From the NCBI GenBank assembly GCA_945860785.1, contig CAMATD010000035.1:1-32429 (forward strand): a stretch of DNA of 32,429 bases, read 5' to 3'. The first letter of the stretch is position 1; every line of letters starts with the position of its first letter. The notes below the pieces were generated by a model. That model did no database searches, was not told the origin of the DNA, and saw only the letters and a list, made by a program, of their open reading frames with translations. This DNA is from Variovorax sp. YR752 (lineage in GTDB: Bacteria; Pseudomonadota; Gammaproteobacteria; Burkholderiales; Burkholderiaceae_C). Below are positions 1 to 8,295 of the stretch, piece by piece. The translations under genes were made by a program, and so were the position numbers.

Positions 1-608
1 TGACGTTGTTGGAAAACCACCCGGAGAAAAACATCATTCGCGCCCAGCTCCGGCAGAACGTCCTGCTCAAGGACCTGAGCGAGGCCGACCGCGCCGAACT
101 GGAAACCCATCTCGTCATCGTGGACGGCAACAAGGGCGACTTTCTGCTGCACTAGGGCGTGCGCGAGATGGAGCAGTACTTCATCCTCGACGGCATCCTC
201 AAGCGGGTGGTGAGCAACCAGGAAGGCAAGGAAATGATCCTGCGCTTCGCTGACCAGAACGACATGGAGACCAGCTATGCCGCGCTGCGGCTGGGCACGC
301 CCACGCCGTACGGCATCGTGTGCGTGACCAAGGCCCGCGTGGCGAGCCTGCCGCTGAAGAAATGGATCACCTTCCTGAACCGCCATGCGGAAACCAAGGA
401 ACTGTTCGAGTACCTGGTGATGAAGGGGATGAGCGAGATCATGGCGCACACGATCACGCTGCATCTGCTGGACGCGCCGGGGCAGGTGCATCGGTTCATG
501 CGAAAGCACCCGGAGCTGGAGGACCGGATTCCGAGCAAGGAGCTGGCTTCTTATCTCAATCTCTCCGCAGAAACCCTTAGTCGGCTTCGCAAGCGCGGCA
601 AAATTTAG
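1..608 (+). CDS. Crp/Fnr-family transcriptional regulator, interrupted by an in-frame TAG
   Basis: One frame runs from base 3 to the TAG at 606-608 and reads as a cyclic-nucleotide-binding-like sensor domain followed by a short C-terminal helix-turn-helix (PSKELASYLNLSAETLSRLRKR). Bases 1-2 are 'tg', so the start codon may lie one base outside the window; the visible protein, about 200 residues, is near full family length. The frame is broken at 153-155, where TAG replaces what is probably a CAG (Gln) codon: the sequence reads ...GDFLLH, stop, GVREMEQYFILDG..., and family similarity continues across it. If the stop is real, a GTG at 159 could restart only a truncated 149-residue protein lacking the first beta strands of the sensor. 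No ligand-binding signature identifies the effector. The family is clear; the regulon is unknown. A single substitution or miscall is the simplest explanation of the stop. Confidence 0.8.
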
Positions 609-623
609 GCGCGGAGGGATTGA

Positions 624-651
624 CTCCCTCTCCCGCAAGCGGGAGAGGGAG
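624..651. repeat. Perfect 13-bp inverted repeat, REP-like palindrome
   Basis: The arms at 624-636 and 639-651 are exact reverse complements (CTCCCTCTCCCGC and its partner) around an AA centre. The palindrome sits between the convergent 3' ends of the regulator gene and the kinase-like/BON gene. No T-run follows on either strand, so it resembles a dispersed extragenic palindrome more than a classical terminator, although it could still block read-through or protect mRNA ends. Confidence 0.6.
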
Positions 652-681
652 CAAGACCGGGGACGGGATCGCGCCCTGAAC

Positions 682-1518
682 TCACGTCTGCTTCGCTGAC
701 GCAAAGCGCCGAGAACTCGCCATCAGCCGAAGCTGGTTGTGAACCCCTGTCACGCCGGTCACAGCCGCCGCCACCGCTTCAGTCTGCGCCCGCTCCTCGG
801 AATTGAGGACGATCCCGCGCAAGATGATCTCGCCCTGGTTCGCATTGACCATGACACGGATGTCGCTGGTCTCCGCCTGCTCCTTCAACGCTGCGCGCAC
901 ACGCGCTTCGAGCGCCATGTTCTTGAGCAGCGCGCGCGACTCCGGCGTTTCGGCAAACTCCGGCCGCTCCACCAACTGCCGGATCTGCGCCACGCAACTG
1001 TCGACCGTCACCCGGTCGGTGTTGAGCACCAGGTCGTAGAGCACCGGGTCGCCCCAGGTCACGCCGAACTGCGAATGCATGCGCGCCGCATGCGCCTGGT
1101 CGCTGCGGCGGATCTCAGCCTCGGCGAATGCGGCGTCGTCGGTCTCGAGGTCGCCCATCAGCCACTCGACACGATTTTCAAGCGAGCGCGTGATGCGCAC
1201 GCACACCACGTGCGGTACCGGACGCAGCAAACAGGTGGCGCCCCAGCCGCGCAGCACCACGTTGCCGCGGTCGGCCAGCGCGAACAGTTCGTCCGCCGTG
1301 TAGAGGGCCACGCTGCGCTGGTCGGTCTTCAGGCGCTCCAGCAGCCCGGCCTTGCCGCCGCGCAAGCGGCCGATCAGGCTCTTGGAGACCTGCATCTTTT
1401 CGGCCACGTGGTCGATGACCTCGTGGCGCATGACGGTCAGCGAGAGCGCCTCGGCGAGCTTCAGCGAAACGTCCTTGGCGAGGGAACCCACCTCCTGGGT
1501 CAGTGCGATCACAGGCAT
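682..1518 (-). CDS. Cytidylate-kinase-like domain fused to a C-terminal BON domain
   Basis: The 278-residue protein begins like the cytidylate-kinase-like family (MPVIALTQEVGS...KLAEALSL, then RHEVIDHVAEKM). The expected glycine-rich P-loop is degenerate: EVGSLAKDV instead of a GSGG-type loop, so ATP binding and kinase activity are doubtful. Roughly residues 208-270 look like a BON domain (DIRVMVNANQGEIILRGIV ... VTGVTGVHNQLRL), a fold that usually binds membranes or ligands. There is no signal peptide, so it is probably cytoplasmic. The start has a strong Shine-Dalgarno (AAAGGAG, 8 bases before ATG) and lies 25 bp after tctA, so it is likely the last gene of the tctCBA operon. Inference: an accessory or regulatory protein for the transporter, rather than a nucleotide kinase. 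Confidence 0.75.
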   Translation of the reverse strand: MPVIALTQEVGSLAKDVSLKLAEALSLTVMRHEVIDHVAEKMQVSKSLIGRLRGGKAGLLERLKTDQRSVALYTADELFALADRGNVVLRGWGATCLLRPVPHVVCVRITRSLENRVEWLMGDLETDDAAFAEAEIRRSDQAHAARMHSQFGVTWGDPVLYDLVLNTDRVTVDSCVAQIRQLVERPEFAETPESRALLKNMALEARVRAALKEQAETSDIRVMVNANQGEIILRGIVLNSEERAQTEAVAAAVTGVTGVHNQLRLMASSRRFASAKQT

Positions 1519-1543
1519 GTCGTGTGCTCCTTTTTGTTCTCGC

Positions 1544-3076
1544 TCAATCCACGGGCCGCTCGACAGCGAACTCGTCGGGCTTCTTCGGCGGCTTGATCAG
1601 GGCGATGGCCTTGGAGATCAGCGGCCAGAACAGCAGCACCAAAGCCAGCGTCGTGATGCCGCCCACCAGCGGGTTCGAGAACATGATCATCACGTCGCCC
1701 TGCGAGACCAGCATGGCCTGCCGGAACGAGTCTTCGGCCTTGTCCCCGAGCACCAGCGCGAGCACCAGCGGCGCCAGCGGAAAGTCGAGCTTCTTGAAGA
1801 GATAGCCCACCACACCGAAGCCGAGCATGAACCAGATGTCGAGCATCGCGTTGTGCACGGTGTAGGCACCGATGGCGCAAATCACGATGATCACCGGCGC
1901 GATGATCGAGAACGGAATGCGCAGGATCGATGCGAACAGCGGTACCGTGCTCAGCACCACGATCAGGCCCACGATGTTGCCCAGGTACATGCTGGCGATC
2001 AGGCCCCAGACGAAGTCCTTCTGTTCGACGAACAGCAGCGGCCCCGGTTGCAGGCCCCAGATCAGCAGGCCACCCAGCAGCACAGCAGCCGTCGGCGAAC
2101 CGGGAATGCCCAGCGCCAGCATCGGCAGCAGCGCACTGGTGCCTGCGGCGTGTGCCGCGGTCTCGGGCGCCACGACGCCTTCCATCTGGCCGGTGCCGAA
2201 CTTGGAGCCGCGCTTCGACATCTTCTTGGCCAACCCGTAGGCCATGAAGGAAGCCGGCGTGGCGCCGCCGGGCGTGATGCCCATCCAGATGCCGATCAAC
2301 GAACTGCGCAGCGAGGTCACCCAGTACTGCGGCAGCTGCTTCCAGGTCTGCAGCACCACTTTCGGGTCGATCTTCGCGCTCTTGCCGGAGAACTTCAGGC
2401 CCTCTTCCATCGACAGCAGGATCTCGCCGATGCCGAACAGGCCGATCACCGCAATCAGGAAGTCGAAGCCGCGCATCAGCTCGGGCTGGCCGAAGGTCAG
2501 GCGCAGCTGGCCGGTCACCGTGTCCATGCCGACCGAGGCCAGCGCGAAGCCCAGCGCCATCGACGCGAGGATCTTGAACGGCGACCCCTTCCCCATGCCG
2601 ACGAAGCTGCAGAAGGTCAGTAAATACACCGCGAAGAACTCGGGCGACCCGAACTTGAGCGCGAACTTCGCCACCAGCGGCGCGAGGAAGGTGATCATCA
2701 CCACCGCGATGAAGGCCCCCACGAACGACGAGGTGAAAGCGGTGGTGAGTGCGGCGCCGGCATTGCCCTGCTGCGCCATCGGATAGCCGTCGAAGGTGGT
2801 GGCCACCGACCAGGGCTCGCCCGGGATGTTGAACAGGATCGAGGTGATGGCCCCGCCGAACAACGCACCCCAGTAGATGCACGACAACATGATGATGGCC
2901 GAGGTCGGCGACATCGTGAACGTGAGGGGCAGCAAGATGGCCACCCCGTTGGCGCCGCCCAGTCCCGGCAGTACGCCGATGAGCACGCCCAGGATGATCC
3001 CGACGAACATCAGGCCGATGTTCATTGGCGTCAGGATCACGGCAAAGCCCTGCATCAGGGCGCTGATTTCTTCCAT
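1544..3076 (-). CDS. tctA: Tripartite tricarboxylate transporter large membrane subunit TctA
   Basis: This intact 510-residue, very hydrophobic protein has the TctA signatures: the N-terminal GVLPGLGGANGVAILLPLTF segment and the central GITPGGATPASFMAYGLAKK loop, with about a dozen predicted membrane segments spread over the length. TctA is the large membrane subunit of TTT transporters, which move carboxylates such as citrate or related acids across the inner membrane using an ion gradient and a periplasmic receptor. The gene follows tctB by 19 bp and has GGAG about 9 bases before ATG. The length is normal for the family (about 500). The substrate cannot be read from the sequence. Confidence 0.93.
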   Translation of the reverse strand: MEEISALMQGFAVILTPMNIGLMFVGIILGVLIGVLPGLGGANGVAILLPLTFTMSPTSAIIMLSCIYWGALFGGAITSILFNIPGEPWSVATTFDGYPMAQQGNAGAALTTAFTSSFVGAFIAVVMITFLAPLVAKFALKFGSPEFFAVYLLTFCSFVGMGKGSPFKILASMALGFALASVGMDTVTGQLRLTFGQPELMRGFDFLIAVIGLFGIGEILLSMEEGLKFSGKSAKIDPKVVLQTWKQLPQYWVTSLRSSLIGIWMGITPGGATPASFMAYGLAKKMSKRGSKFGTGQMEGVVAPETAAHAAGTSALLPMLALGIPGSPTAAVLLGGLLIWGLQPGPLLFVEQKDFVWGLIASMYLGNIVGLIVVLSTVPLFASILRIPFSIIAPVIIVICAIGAYTVHNAMLDIWFMLGFGVVGYLFKKLDFPLAPLVLALVLGDKAEDSFRQAMLVSQGDVMIMFSNPLVGGITTLALVLLFWPLISKAIALIKPPKKPDEFAVERPVD

Positions 3077-3095
3077 TTCGCTGTGCTCCGTGAGT

Positions 3096-3710
3096 TCAGT
3101 AGCCGAGGAACCGGAGGGGGTCGAACATGCCTTTGAACAGCGGCACCTTGAACCACACCTCGAACATGCAGAAGAAAACCGTGTTGACTGCCAGCGCGGC
3201 GATCACGCTCTTCACCCACGAGTACTTGCCCAGCACGATCATGAAAAGCGCGATGTAGATCGCCGACGCGACATACAGCCCCACGAAGGTGATGGCCAGC
3301 ACATACACCGTGGCCAGCACATACACCGTGGCCAGCACATACACCGTGGCCGGCACATACACCGTGGCCGGCACATACACCGTGGCCGGCAGCAGCACCG
3401 TGGCCGGCAGCAGCACCGACAGCACGCGCTTGAGCTGCACCGAATCGACGAAGACCTCGGTGTTCTTGCTTTTGCCCAGCAGTGCCTGGTACAGGATGCC
3501 GGCGCCCGAGATCGTGATGATCACGCCGATGAAGAAGGGAAAGTACCCCGACCCCGGCCCGTCGCTGGTCCAGCCCGCGCCCAGCTTGCGGGCCTCGAAG
3601 ACCACCACCAGGCCGATGATCAGCAGCAGCAGCAGTGCCACGGCCGCCTCGACCATGTAGGTGGCGACGCCCGTGCGCGCCGGTCCATCGGAAATTTCGT
3701 CGTGCTCCAT
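3096..3710 (-). CDS. tctB: Tripartite tricarboxylate transporter small subunit TctB, with an expanded internal repeat
   Basis: The 204-residue small membrane subunit contains several hydrophobic helices, as expected for TctB, and lies between the receptor and TctA genes. Family members are usually about 150-180 residues. The excess comes from a run of hexapeptides (TVLLPA, then TVYVPA twice, then TVYVLA three times) encoded by the tandem 18-bp repeat at 3294-3419, in or next to a membrane helix. With the repeat collapsed, the flanks join as a typical TctB segment ([20 protein letters not shown]). The frame stays open throughout. The start ATG follows a GGGGG-containing ribosome site. Whether the longer helix region still functions is unknown; the repeat could also be a local assembly artefact. 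Confidence 0.88.
   Translation of the reverse strand: MEHDEISDGPARTGVATYMVEAAVALLLLLIIGLVVVFEARKLGAGWTSDGPGSGYFPFFIGVIITISGAGILYQALLGKSKNTEVFVDSVQLKRVLSVLLPATVLLPATVYVPATVYVPATVYVLATVYVLATVYVLAITFVGLYVASAIYIALFMIVLGKYSWVKSVIAALAVNTVFFCMFEVWFKVPLFKGMFDPLRFLGY
3294..3419. repeat. Seven tandem 18-bp units inside tctB
   Basis: Units start at 3294, 3312, 3330, 3348, 3366, 3384 and 3402. The first three read GGCCAGCACATACACCGT, the next two differ by one base (GGCCGG...), and the last two have GGCCGGCAGCAGCACCG. Variants are therefore grouped in order rather than mixed. Each unit equals six codons on the minus strand, so copy-number change would alter protein length without shifting the frame. Confidence 0.95.
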
Positions 3711-3827
3711 GGAGCCCCCGTCAGTGTGTGAGTGAGATGAGACACGGCAGGCGCGTTCGCCCGCCGTCCGCTCTGCCGAGCCGGTTGGTCGTGCTGGGCC
3801 AGCCGGCGCGTGGCGGTTGCTGCTTGC

Positions 3828-4855
3828 TTACTTGTTGCTGGCCAGGAAGCCGGCGTCGGCCATCAGCGTGCGGTGCGCGTTCTCTGCGGCGGTCAGCCAC
3901 TTCGCGAACGGTTCGCCGGTCATGAAGGTCGGGTTGCAGGCACCCTTCTCCATGTATTCCTTCCACTCCGGCGTGGCGGCCACCTTGGTCAGCAGGTCCA
4001 TGTAGAACGCGAGCTGGTCGGGCGTCACGCCGGCGGGCATGAAGATGCCGCGCAGCATCGTGTACTTGGTCGGCACGCCCGCTTCCTTGCAGGTGGGCAC
4101 GTCGTTCCACGACTGGGTTTCGGTGACCTTGGCCTTGAACGGCATGCGCTCGTCGTCGAACACGCACAGCGCGCGCAGCTTGCCGGCGCGCCACTGGGCG
4201 ACCGCTTCGATCGGGTTGTTCACGGTGGAATTCACGTGACCGCCCACCAGCTGCACCGCCACTTCGCCGCCGCCCTTGAAGGGCACGTAGATGAACTTGG
4301 TGCCCGTGGCCTTCTCGAGTGCCACGGTGATGATCTGGTCTTCCTGCTTCGAGCCGGCTCCGGCCATCTTGAACTTGTTGGGGCCCGCCGCCTTGGCCGC
4401 GGCGATGTACTCGCTGGCGTTCTTGTACGGGCCGTCGACGTTGGTCCAGAGCACGAACTGGTCGAGCGCCATCATCGCGACCGGGGTCATGTCCTTCCAG
4501 TTGAAGGGCACGCCGGTGGCCATGGGCGTGGTGAACAGGTTCGACAGCGAGATGATGATCTTGTGCGGATCGCCCTTGGCTTCCTTCACCGCAAGAAAGC
4601 CCTCGGCGCCCGCGCCGCCCGACTTGTTGACGACGATGAGCGGCTCTTTCATGAGCTTGTACTTGATGACGATGCCCTGCAGCAGCCGCCCATCTGGTCG
4701 GCACCGCCGCCGGTGCCGGTGGGGATCACGAACTCAACGGGTTTGGTGGGTTCCCACGCAAAAGCGGGTGCGGCGGCGGCCAGCGCCAGGGCGGCCACGC
4801 CGAAGGCTTTCGCACGCCAGCTGCGGGTGTGCGAAGCGATGTTCTTCATCGTCAT
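3828..4855 (-). CDS. tctC: TTT-family periplasmic receptor (TctC/Bug), frameshifted near the N terminus
   Basis: The protein begins MTMKNIASHTRS with a clear signal peptide ending at AAAAPAFA, followed by the Bug-receptor opening KPVEFVIPTGTGGGADQM. The frame is lost at about 4680 and resumes as MKEPLIVVNKSGGAGAEG...; a one-base deletion accounts for it, since the expected ATG-GCG-CGG-CTG-CTG run is one base short. The rest, to SNK-stop, is typical of solute-binding proteins of TTT systems, which capture a carboxylate in the periplasm and deliver it to TctAB. The start is supported by GGAG six bases before the ATG at 4855. It is the first gene of the minus-strand operon, 117 bp before tctB. 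The total length of about 340 codons is slightly longer than the usual 320-330. As written the gene would be non-functional; sequencing error is the likeliest cause. Confidence 0.88.
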
Positions 4856-4993
4856 GTTTGTCTCCAGTCTGTGTAAGGTGCGCCCTTTTTTATTCTTGGA
4901 TCTGAGCGGAGATACGAACAGGCGGATGTTGCGCGCTGGAGAAAAACGCCGACTTGACCGTGGTCAACTTCTCGGAGATTTCGTATCGGGGTT

Positions 4994-5014
4994 AGCCCGC
5001 GCTGGCGGGCTTTT
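4994..5014. other. GC-rich hairpin with a short T-run
   Basis: In the 252-bp gap between tctC and the tRNA gene, AGCCCGC (4994-5000) pairs with GCGGGCT (5005-5011) around GCTG, followed by TTTT on the plus strand. It looks like a weak intrinsic terminator, but no plus-strand gene lies upstream, so its role is unclear. The rest of the gap should hold the divergent promoters of tctC and the tRNA; TATAAA at 5045-5050 is a possible -10 element for the tRNA. Confidence 0.4.
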
Positions 5015-5107
5015 CCGGCCGGGGCTGGGCCGTCACAGGAACCCTATAAAATCGCGACGCGCACCGGCAGCCCTAGCCGGCCGGGTATCGAGCCCCTCGC
5101 GCCAATC

Positions 5108-5182
5108 GTCTTCGTAGTTCAATGGATAGAACGGGGTCCTCCTAAGACTCAGATACAGGTTCGATTCCTGTCGAAGGCACCA
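5108..5182 (+). tRNA. tRNA-Arg (anticodon CCT)
   Basis: A full cloverleaf can be drawn. The acceptor arm is GTCTTCG with CGAAGGC, the D stem is GTTC/GAAC, and the anticodon stem is GGGTC/GACTC with loop CTCCTAA, giving anticodon CCT, which reads AGG (Arg). The T stem is ACAGG/CCTGT with loop TTCGATT, the discriminator base is A, and the CCA end is encoded at 5180-5182. AGG is a rare codon in such GC-rich genomes, so this is a minor isoacceptor. It is a single gene. No attachment-site duplication is visible in the window. Confidence 0.95.
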
Positions 5183-5215
5183 TGAGGCCATTGATTATCA
5201 AAACCCACGTGATTC

Positions 5216-5240
5216 GGCACCGCCTGGAATGGGCGATGCC
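5216..5240. terminator. Possible hairpin between the tRNA and a lipoprotein gene
   Basis: GGCACCGCC (5216-5224) pairs with GGCGATGCC (5232-5240), with one G-T pair and a 7-base loop. It lies 34 bases after the tRNA and 9 bases after the lipoprotein stop on the other strand. No immediate T-run follows, so intrinsic termination is uncertain. Confidence 0.35.
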
Positions 5241-5248
5241 GTGTCGGG

Positions 5249-5491
5249 TCATTTGGCTGGCGCGTCAGGCGGGGGCGGCACCACGATCACGGTGGTGGTG
5301 CCATCGGCAGCCGGCTTTCCGGTTTCGCCCTTGTTGCCCTCGACGCCCTTGGCGCCCGTTGCATCAGGAGGGCCTGCAGGCCCGGGCACTGCAACAGGTG
5401 TGGCTGGAACAGTAACCACGGCGGCCGGTCTGTCGCAGGCGGCAAGGCTCAGTGCGCCGAGCAACGCCAAAATCAAAAGCGAACGGTTCAT
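5249..5491 (-). CDS. Small lipoprotein with a collagen-like Gly/Pro tail
   Basis: The 80-residue product has a lipoprotein signal peptide (MNRSLLILALLGALSLAAC) with lipobox LAAC and Cys at residue 19. The mature part is low-complexity: PGPAGPPDATGAKG is followed by EGNKGETGKPAADG, a short G-x-y pattern as in collagen-like bacterial proteins, ending in a proline-rich stretch. It should be anchored to a membrane, probably facing the periplasm. A purine-rich ribosome site (AAGGAG) precedes the ATG at 5491. I do not recognise a specific function. The neighbouring divergent gene also encodes a low-complexity exported protein. Confidence 0.75.
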   Translation of the reverse strand: MNRSLLILALLGALSLAACDRPAAVVTVPATPVAVPGPAGPPDATGAKGVEGNKGETGKPAADGTTTVIVVPPPPDAPAK

Positions 5492-5696
5492 GGAAGACTC
5501 CTTTGAGAGCCTTCACAGGCTAGGCACACCGGTTGCGCGGGGCGGTGCGCTGGCGAACATAGGCGCAAAGAAATCAAGGTGGCCCAGCGCGCAGCGTGAC
5601 ATTTGGGAACGTTCTTCACCGTAGCGATGTGAGCGGCGCCACGCGGTCAGGCGTTGGACTCGCATCAGGGCTATTTCTCGCCCTCCAGGAGATGAA

Positions 5697-6068
5697 ATGA
5701 CTTTTCCCCGAACTGTTTTCAAGCTGGCCGCTGCAGGTGTCGTTGCCGCAGGTGCCTTGTTCGTTGGTGCATCGGCCAATGCGGGCACGAGCTGGTCGAT
5801 TGGCGTCAACCTGCCCGGCGTGGTCGTGAGCGAGCCCGCACCGGTCTACTACGAGCCGGCGCCTGTTTACTCACGGCCGGCCCCGACCTACTACCAGCCC
5901 GCACCGCCGGTGTACTCCGCGCCGGCCCCTGTCTACTACGCGCCTGAATCCCGTTGGGAGGAACGCCACGCGGAACGTTGGGAAGAGCGTCGTGCAGAGC
6001 GGCAGGAATGGCGTCGTCGGCAATGGGAGCGCGAGCACTATCGCCGCCACCACGAAGATCGAGACTGA
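5697..6068 (+). CDS. Exported Pro/Tyr-rich repeat protein with a charged C-terminal tail
   Basis: The 123-residue protein has an N-terminal signal peptide (KLAAAGVVAAGALFVGASANA). About six imperfect repeats built on PAPVYY follow (residues 45-80), then a strongly charged Arg/Glu/Trp/His tail (RWEERHAERWEERRAER...). This resembles small exported repeat proteins common in Burkholderiales, whose function is not known. CCAGGAG lies upstream of the ATG at a slightly long distance. The region 5492-5696, shared with the divergent lipoprotein gene, should contain both promoters; I see no other gene in it. The rho-independent hairpin at 6216-6241 probably ends this transcript. Confidence 0.75.
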   Translation: MTFPRTVFKLAAAGVVAAGALFVGASANAGTSWSIGVNLPGVVVSEPAPVYYEPAPVYSRPAPTYYQPAPPVYSAPAPVYYAPESRWEERHAERWEERRAERQEWRRRQWEREHYRRHHEDRD

Positions 6069-6215
6069 TCTTCTCGTGCAAGGCCACGGCGAAGCCGGCT
6101 TGTAGGCACGCACCCACGCGCACGGTCCGTGTTCTCCCGCAACCGGGGGCCGTTGCCGCGGTCAACCTGCAGACCTCAATGCTTTCCTCCTCGCGGCGCA
6201 TTCATGCGTCGTTCA

Positions 6216-6241
6216 AGCGCCCTTTCGAGGGCGCTTTTTTT
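6216..6241 (+). terminator. Rho-independent terminator
   Basis: AGCGCCCT (6216-6223) pairs perfectly with AGGGCGCT (6228-6235) around a TTCG tetraloop, and at least six T residues follow on the plus strand. It ends plus-strand transcription from the Pro/Tyr-rich gene. It also lies two bases beyond the 3' end of plsC on the minus strand. Confidence 0.85.
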
Positions 6242-6243
6242 GC

Positions 6244-6976
6244 TCAGTGCGTGTCACGGCGCAGCTGCTGCACGTCTTCATGCAGCGAACGCGCCCACGC
6301 ACGGCGCTCGCGTCCCTGCGAGGGCTGCGGTTCACCGAAGCGCACGATGGCCAGCAACGGCGGCGCGCGCAGCGGCCACCAGGCTGTCGTCGTCGATGTA
6401 GCGCGGGGCATTGCTGTTCTCGCCGGTGGCGGCATCGGCGAAACGCAATGCAGCGGGTACCACCGGTGCGCCCGAGGAAATCGCCGCCTGCAGCAGGTTG
6501 GAGTGGAACGGCAGCAGCCCGTGGCCGTCGCTGGTGGTGCCTTCGGGGAACACGCCGATCAGGTCGCCGTTGCGCAAGGCCTCGGTCATGTGGTGCACCA
6601 CCCGCAAGGCGTCACGGCAGCTTTCGCGTTCGATGTAGAGCGAGCCCGCACCGTTGGAGAGCGTGCCGATCAGCGGCCAATGCCTGACGCCCGCCTTCGA
6701 CACGAAGCGCACATGGCGCGCCGCATGGATGCTGGTGATGTCGAGCCACGAAAGATGGTTGCAGATCAGCAGCACCGGCCCCTCGGGCGGCGGCGTGCCC
6801 TGCACCTTGAGCGTGATGCCCATGATCTCGAGCATGCGCCGCGACCATTCCTGCACACGCGCATTGCGCTCGATCTGCGACAGGCCGGGGAAGGTGAAGC
6901 GGATCGTCCACCAGCCGCCCAGCGCATGCCCCACCGCGTGCAGCAAGCGCCAGCAGGCCTTCAGTGAATGAACCAT
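6244..6976 (-). CDS. plsC: 1-acyl-sn-glycerol-3-phosphate acyltransferase (PlsC family), frameshifted near the C terminus
   Basis: The protein starts MVHSLKACWRLLHAVGHALGG and carries the acyltransferase motifs: NHLSWLD (NHx4D) near residue 75 and FPEGTTS near residue 140. It should transfer an acyl chain to lysophosphatidate at the inner membrane in phospholipid synthesis. At about 6380-6390 the frame fails: YIDDDSLV should continue into LRAPPLLAIVRFGEPQ, which appears in another frame and ends at the TGA at 6244-6246. A one-base insertion (or two-base deletion) explains it. The full length of about 244 residues is normal. The gene is 34 bp after pyrC' and may be the last of that operon. A start further upstream (the VPM or GTG codons just before 6976) is possible. 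Confidence 0.85.
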
Positions 6977-7010
6977 CGGTACGTGGACCCTCTTCTTGCT
7001 TGTGCCAGCC

Positions 7011-8295
7011 TCAACCGTGCACCACGCGACCCGCAACCAGCGTGTGGCGCGCGCGCCCCTGCATCGGGTAGCCGGCGAAGGGCGTGTGCTTGCCCTGGCT
7101 CTTGAGCTCGTCGGGCTGCACCTGCCATTCGATGGACGGATCGAAGATGCAAAGATCGGCCACACCGCCTTCGACGAGGCGGTCGATGCCCGTGCCCGCA
7201 TCGGCGGCGGTCAGCAGACGGGCCGGCGCGGAGGTGATGACCTCGATCGCGCGCGAGATGCCAGCGCCGCTGCGCTCGCCCCATTGCAGCGCGAGCGGCA
7301 GCAGCAGTTCGAGCCCGGTCGCGCCGGGTTCGGCTTCTGCGAAGGCAGCGTCTTGGCGTCGGCCTCGACCGGCGTGTGGTCGGACACCAGCGCGTCGATG
7401 GTGCCGTCGACCAGCGCGGCCGAGAGCGCGTCGCGGTCGCCCTGCTGGCGCAGCGGCGGATTGAGGCGTGCGCGGCTGTCGAAGTAACCGATGTCGGTGT
7501 CGGCGAGGTGCAGCGAATTGATGCTGACGTCGCAGGTGAGCGGCAGGCCCAGCGCCTTGGCCGCGCGCACCAGCGCCACGCCCGCAGCGCTGGAGATGCG
7601 GCACAGGTGCACGCGCGCGCCGGTGCTCTTCATGAGCTCGACGATGGTGAAGATCGCGATCGTCTCGGCCGACACCGGCACGCCCGACAGGCCGAGCCGC
7701 GTCGCAAGCGGGCCGCTGGCCGCGACGCCCTTGCCGAGGTCGCGGTCCTGCGGGCGCAGCCACACGGTGTAGCCGAAGGTGCTGGCGTAGAGGAGCGCGC
7801 GCTGCAGCACCTGGGTGTCGGCCAGCGGCACGTCGGCCTGGCTGAAGCCGATGCAACCGGTCTCGGTGAGTTCGGCCATTTCGGTCAGCACGCCGCCGGC
7901 GAGGTTGCGCGTGAGCGCGCCGAGCGGAAAGAGGCGCGCGCACTGCAGCTTCTCGGCACGGAATTGAGCATCTCGACCAGTCCGGGCTCGTCGAGCACCG
8001 GGTCGGTGTCGGGCGGGCAGATCAGGCTGGTGACGCCACCGGCGATGGCCGCGGCCATTTCGCTTTCGAGCATGCCCTCGTGCTCGTAGCCGGGCTCGCG
8101 CAGGCGTGCGGCGAGGTCGACGAGACCGGGCGCGACGATGCAGCCCGTGGCGTCGACGGTGCGGTCGGCCTCGAAGCCGGCCGGGGTGTTGCCGATGCCG
8201 ACGATCTTTCCGTCGGCCAGGGCGATGTCGGCTTTCCTGTCGATGCCGGATGCGGGGTTGACGATGCGACCGTTGGTGATCAATGTCGTTTTCAT
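7011..8295 (-). CDS. pyrC': Dihydroorotase-like PyrC' (metal ligands missing), two frameshifts
   Basis: The fold is that of class I dihydroorotases (about 428 residues after repair), but the metal-binding HxH is absent. Where active enzymes have VDxHxHxREPG, this protein has [11 protein letters not shown], and the later histidine region reads CDVSINSL. This matches the catalytically dead PyrC' subunit of pseudomonad aspartate transcarbamoylase, which is needed for enzyme assembly. It overlaps pyrB by 4 bp (ATGA), the arrangement known for pyrBC'. The frame breaks at about 7965 (VEMLN for expected VEMLKFRAEKLQ; AAA read as AA) and about 7325 (LPSQK for expected [15 protein letters not shown] read as CC). 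Both are one-base homopolymer deletions, typical of base-calling error. A true pyrC should exist elsewhere in the genome. Confidence 0.85.

Noticed and set aside
739..2623. Long plus-strand open frames across the tctA and kinase-like/BON region
   Set aside because: Their composition is typical of antisense shadows, while the minus strand carries coherent TctA, BON and ribosome-site signals.
3294..3419. CRISPR-like array
   Set aside because: The units are contiguous 18-bp direct repeats without spacers, and they are translated in frame within tctB.
5108..5182. Integration site of a genomic island at the tRNA-Arg gene
   Set aside because: No integrase, no repeated tRNA 3' end and no foreign gene block are seen nearby.
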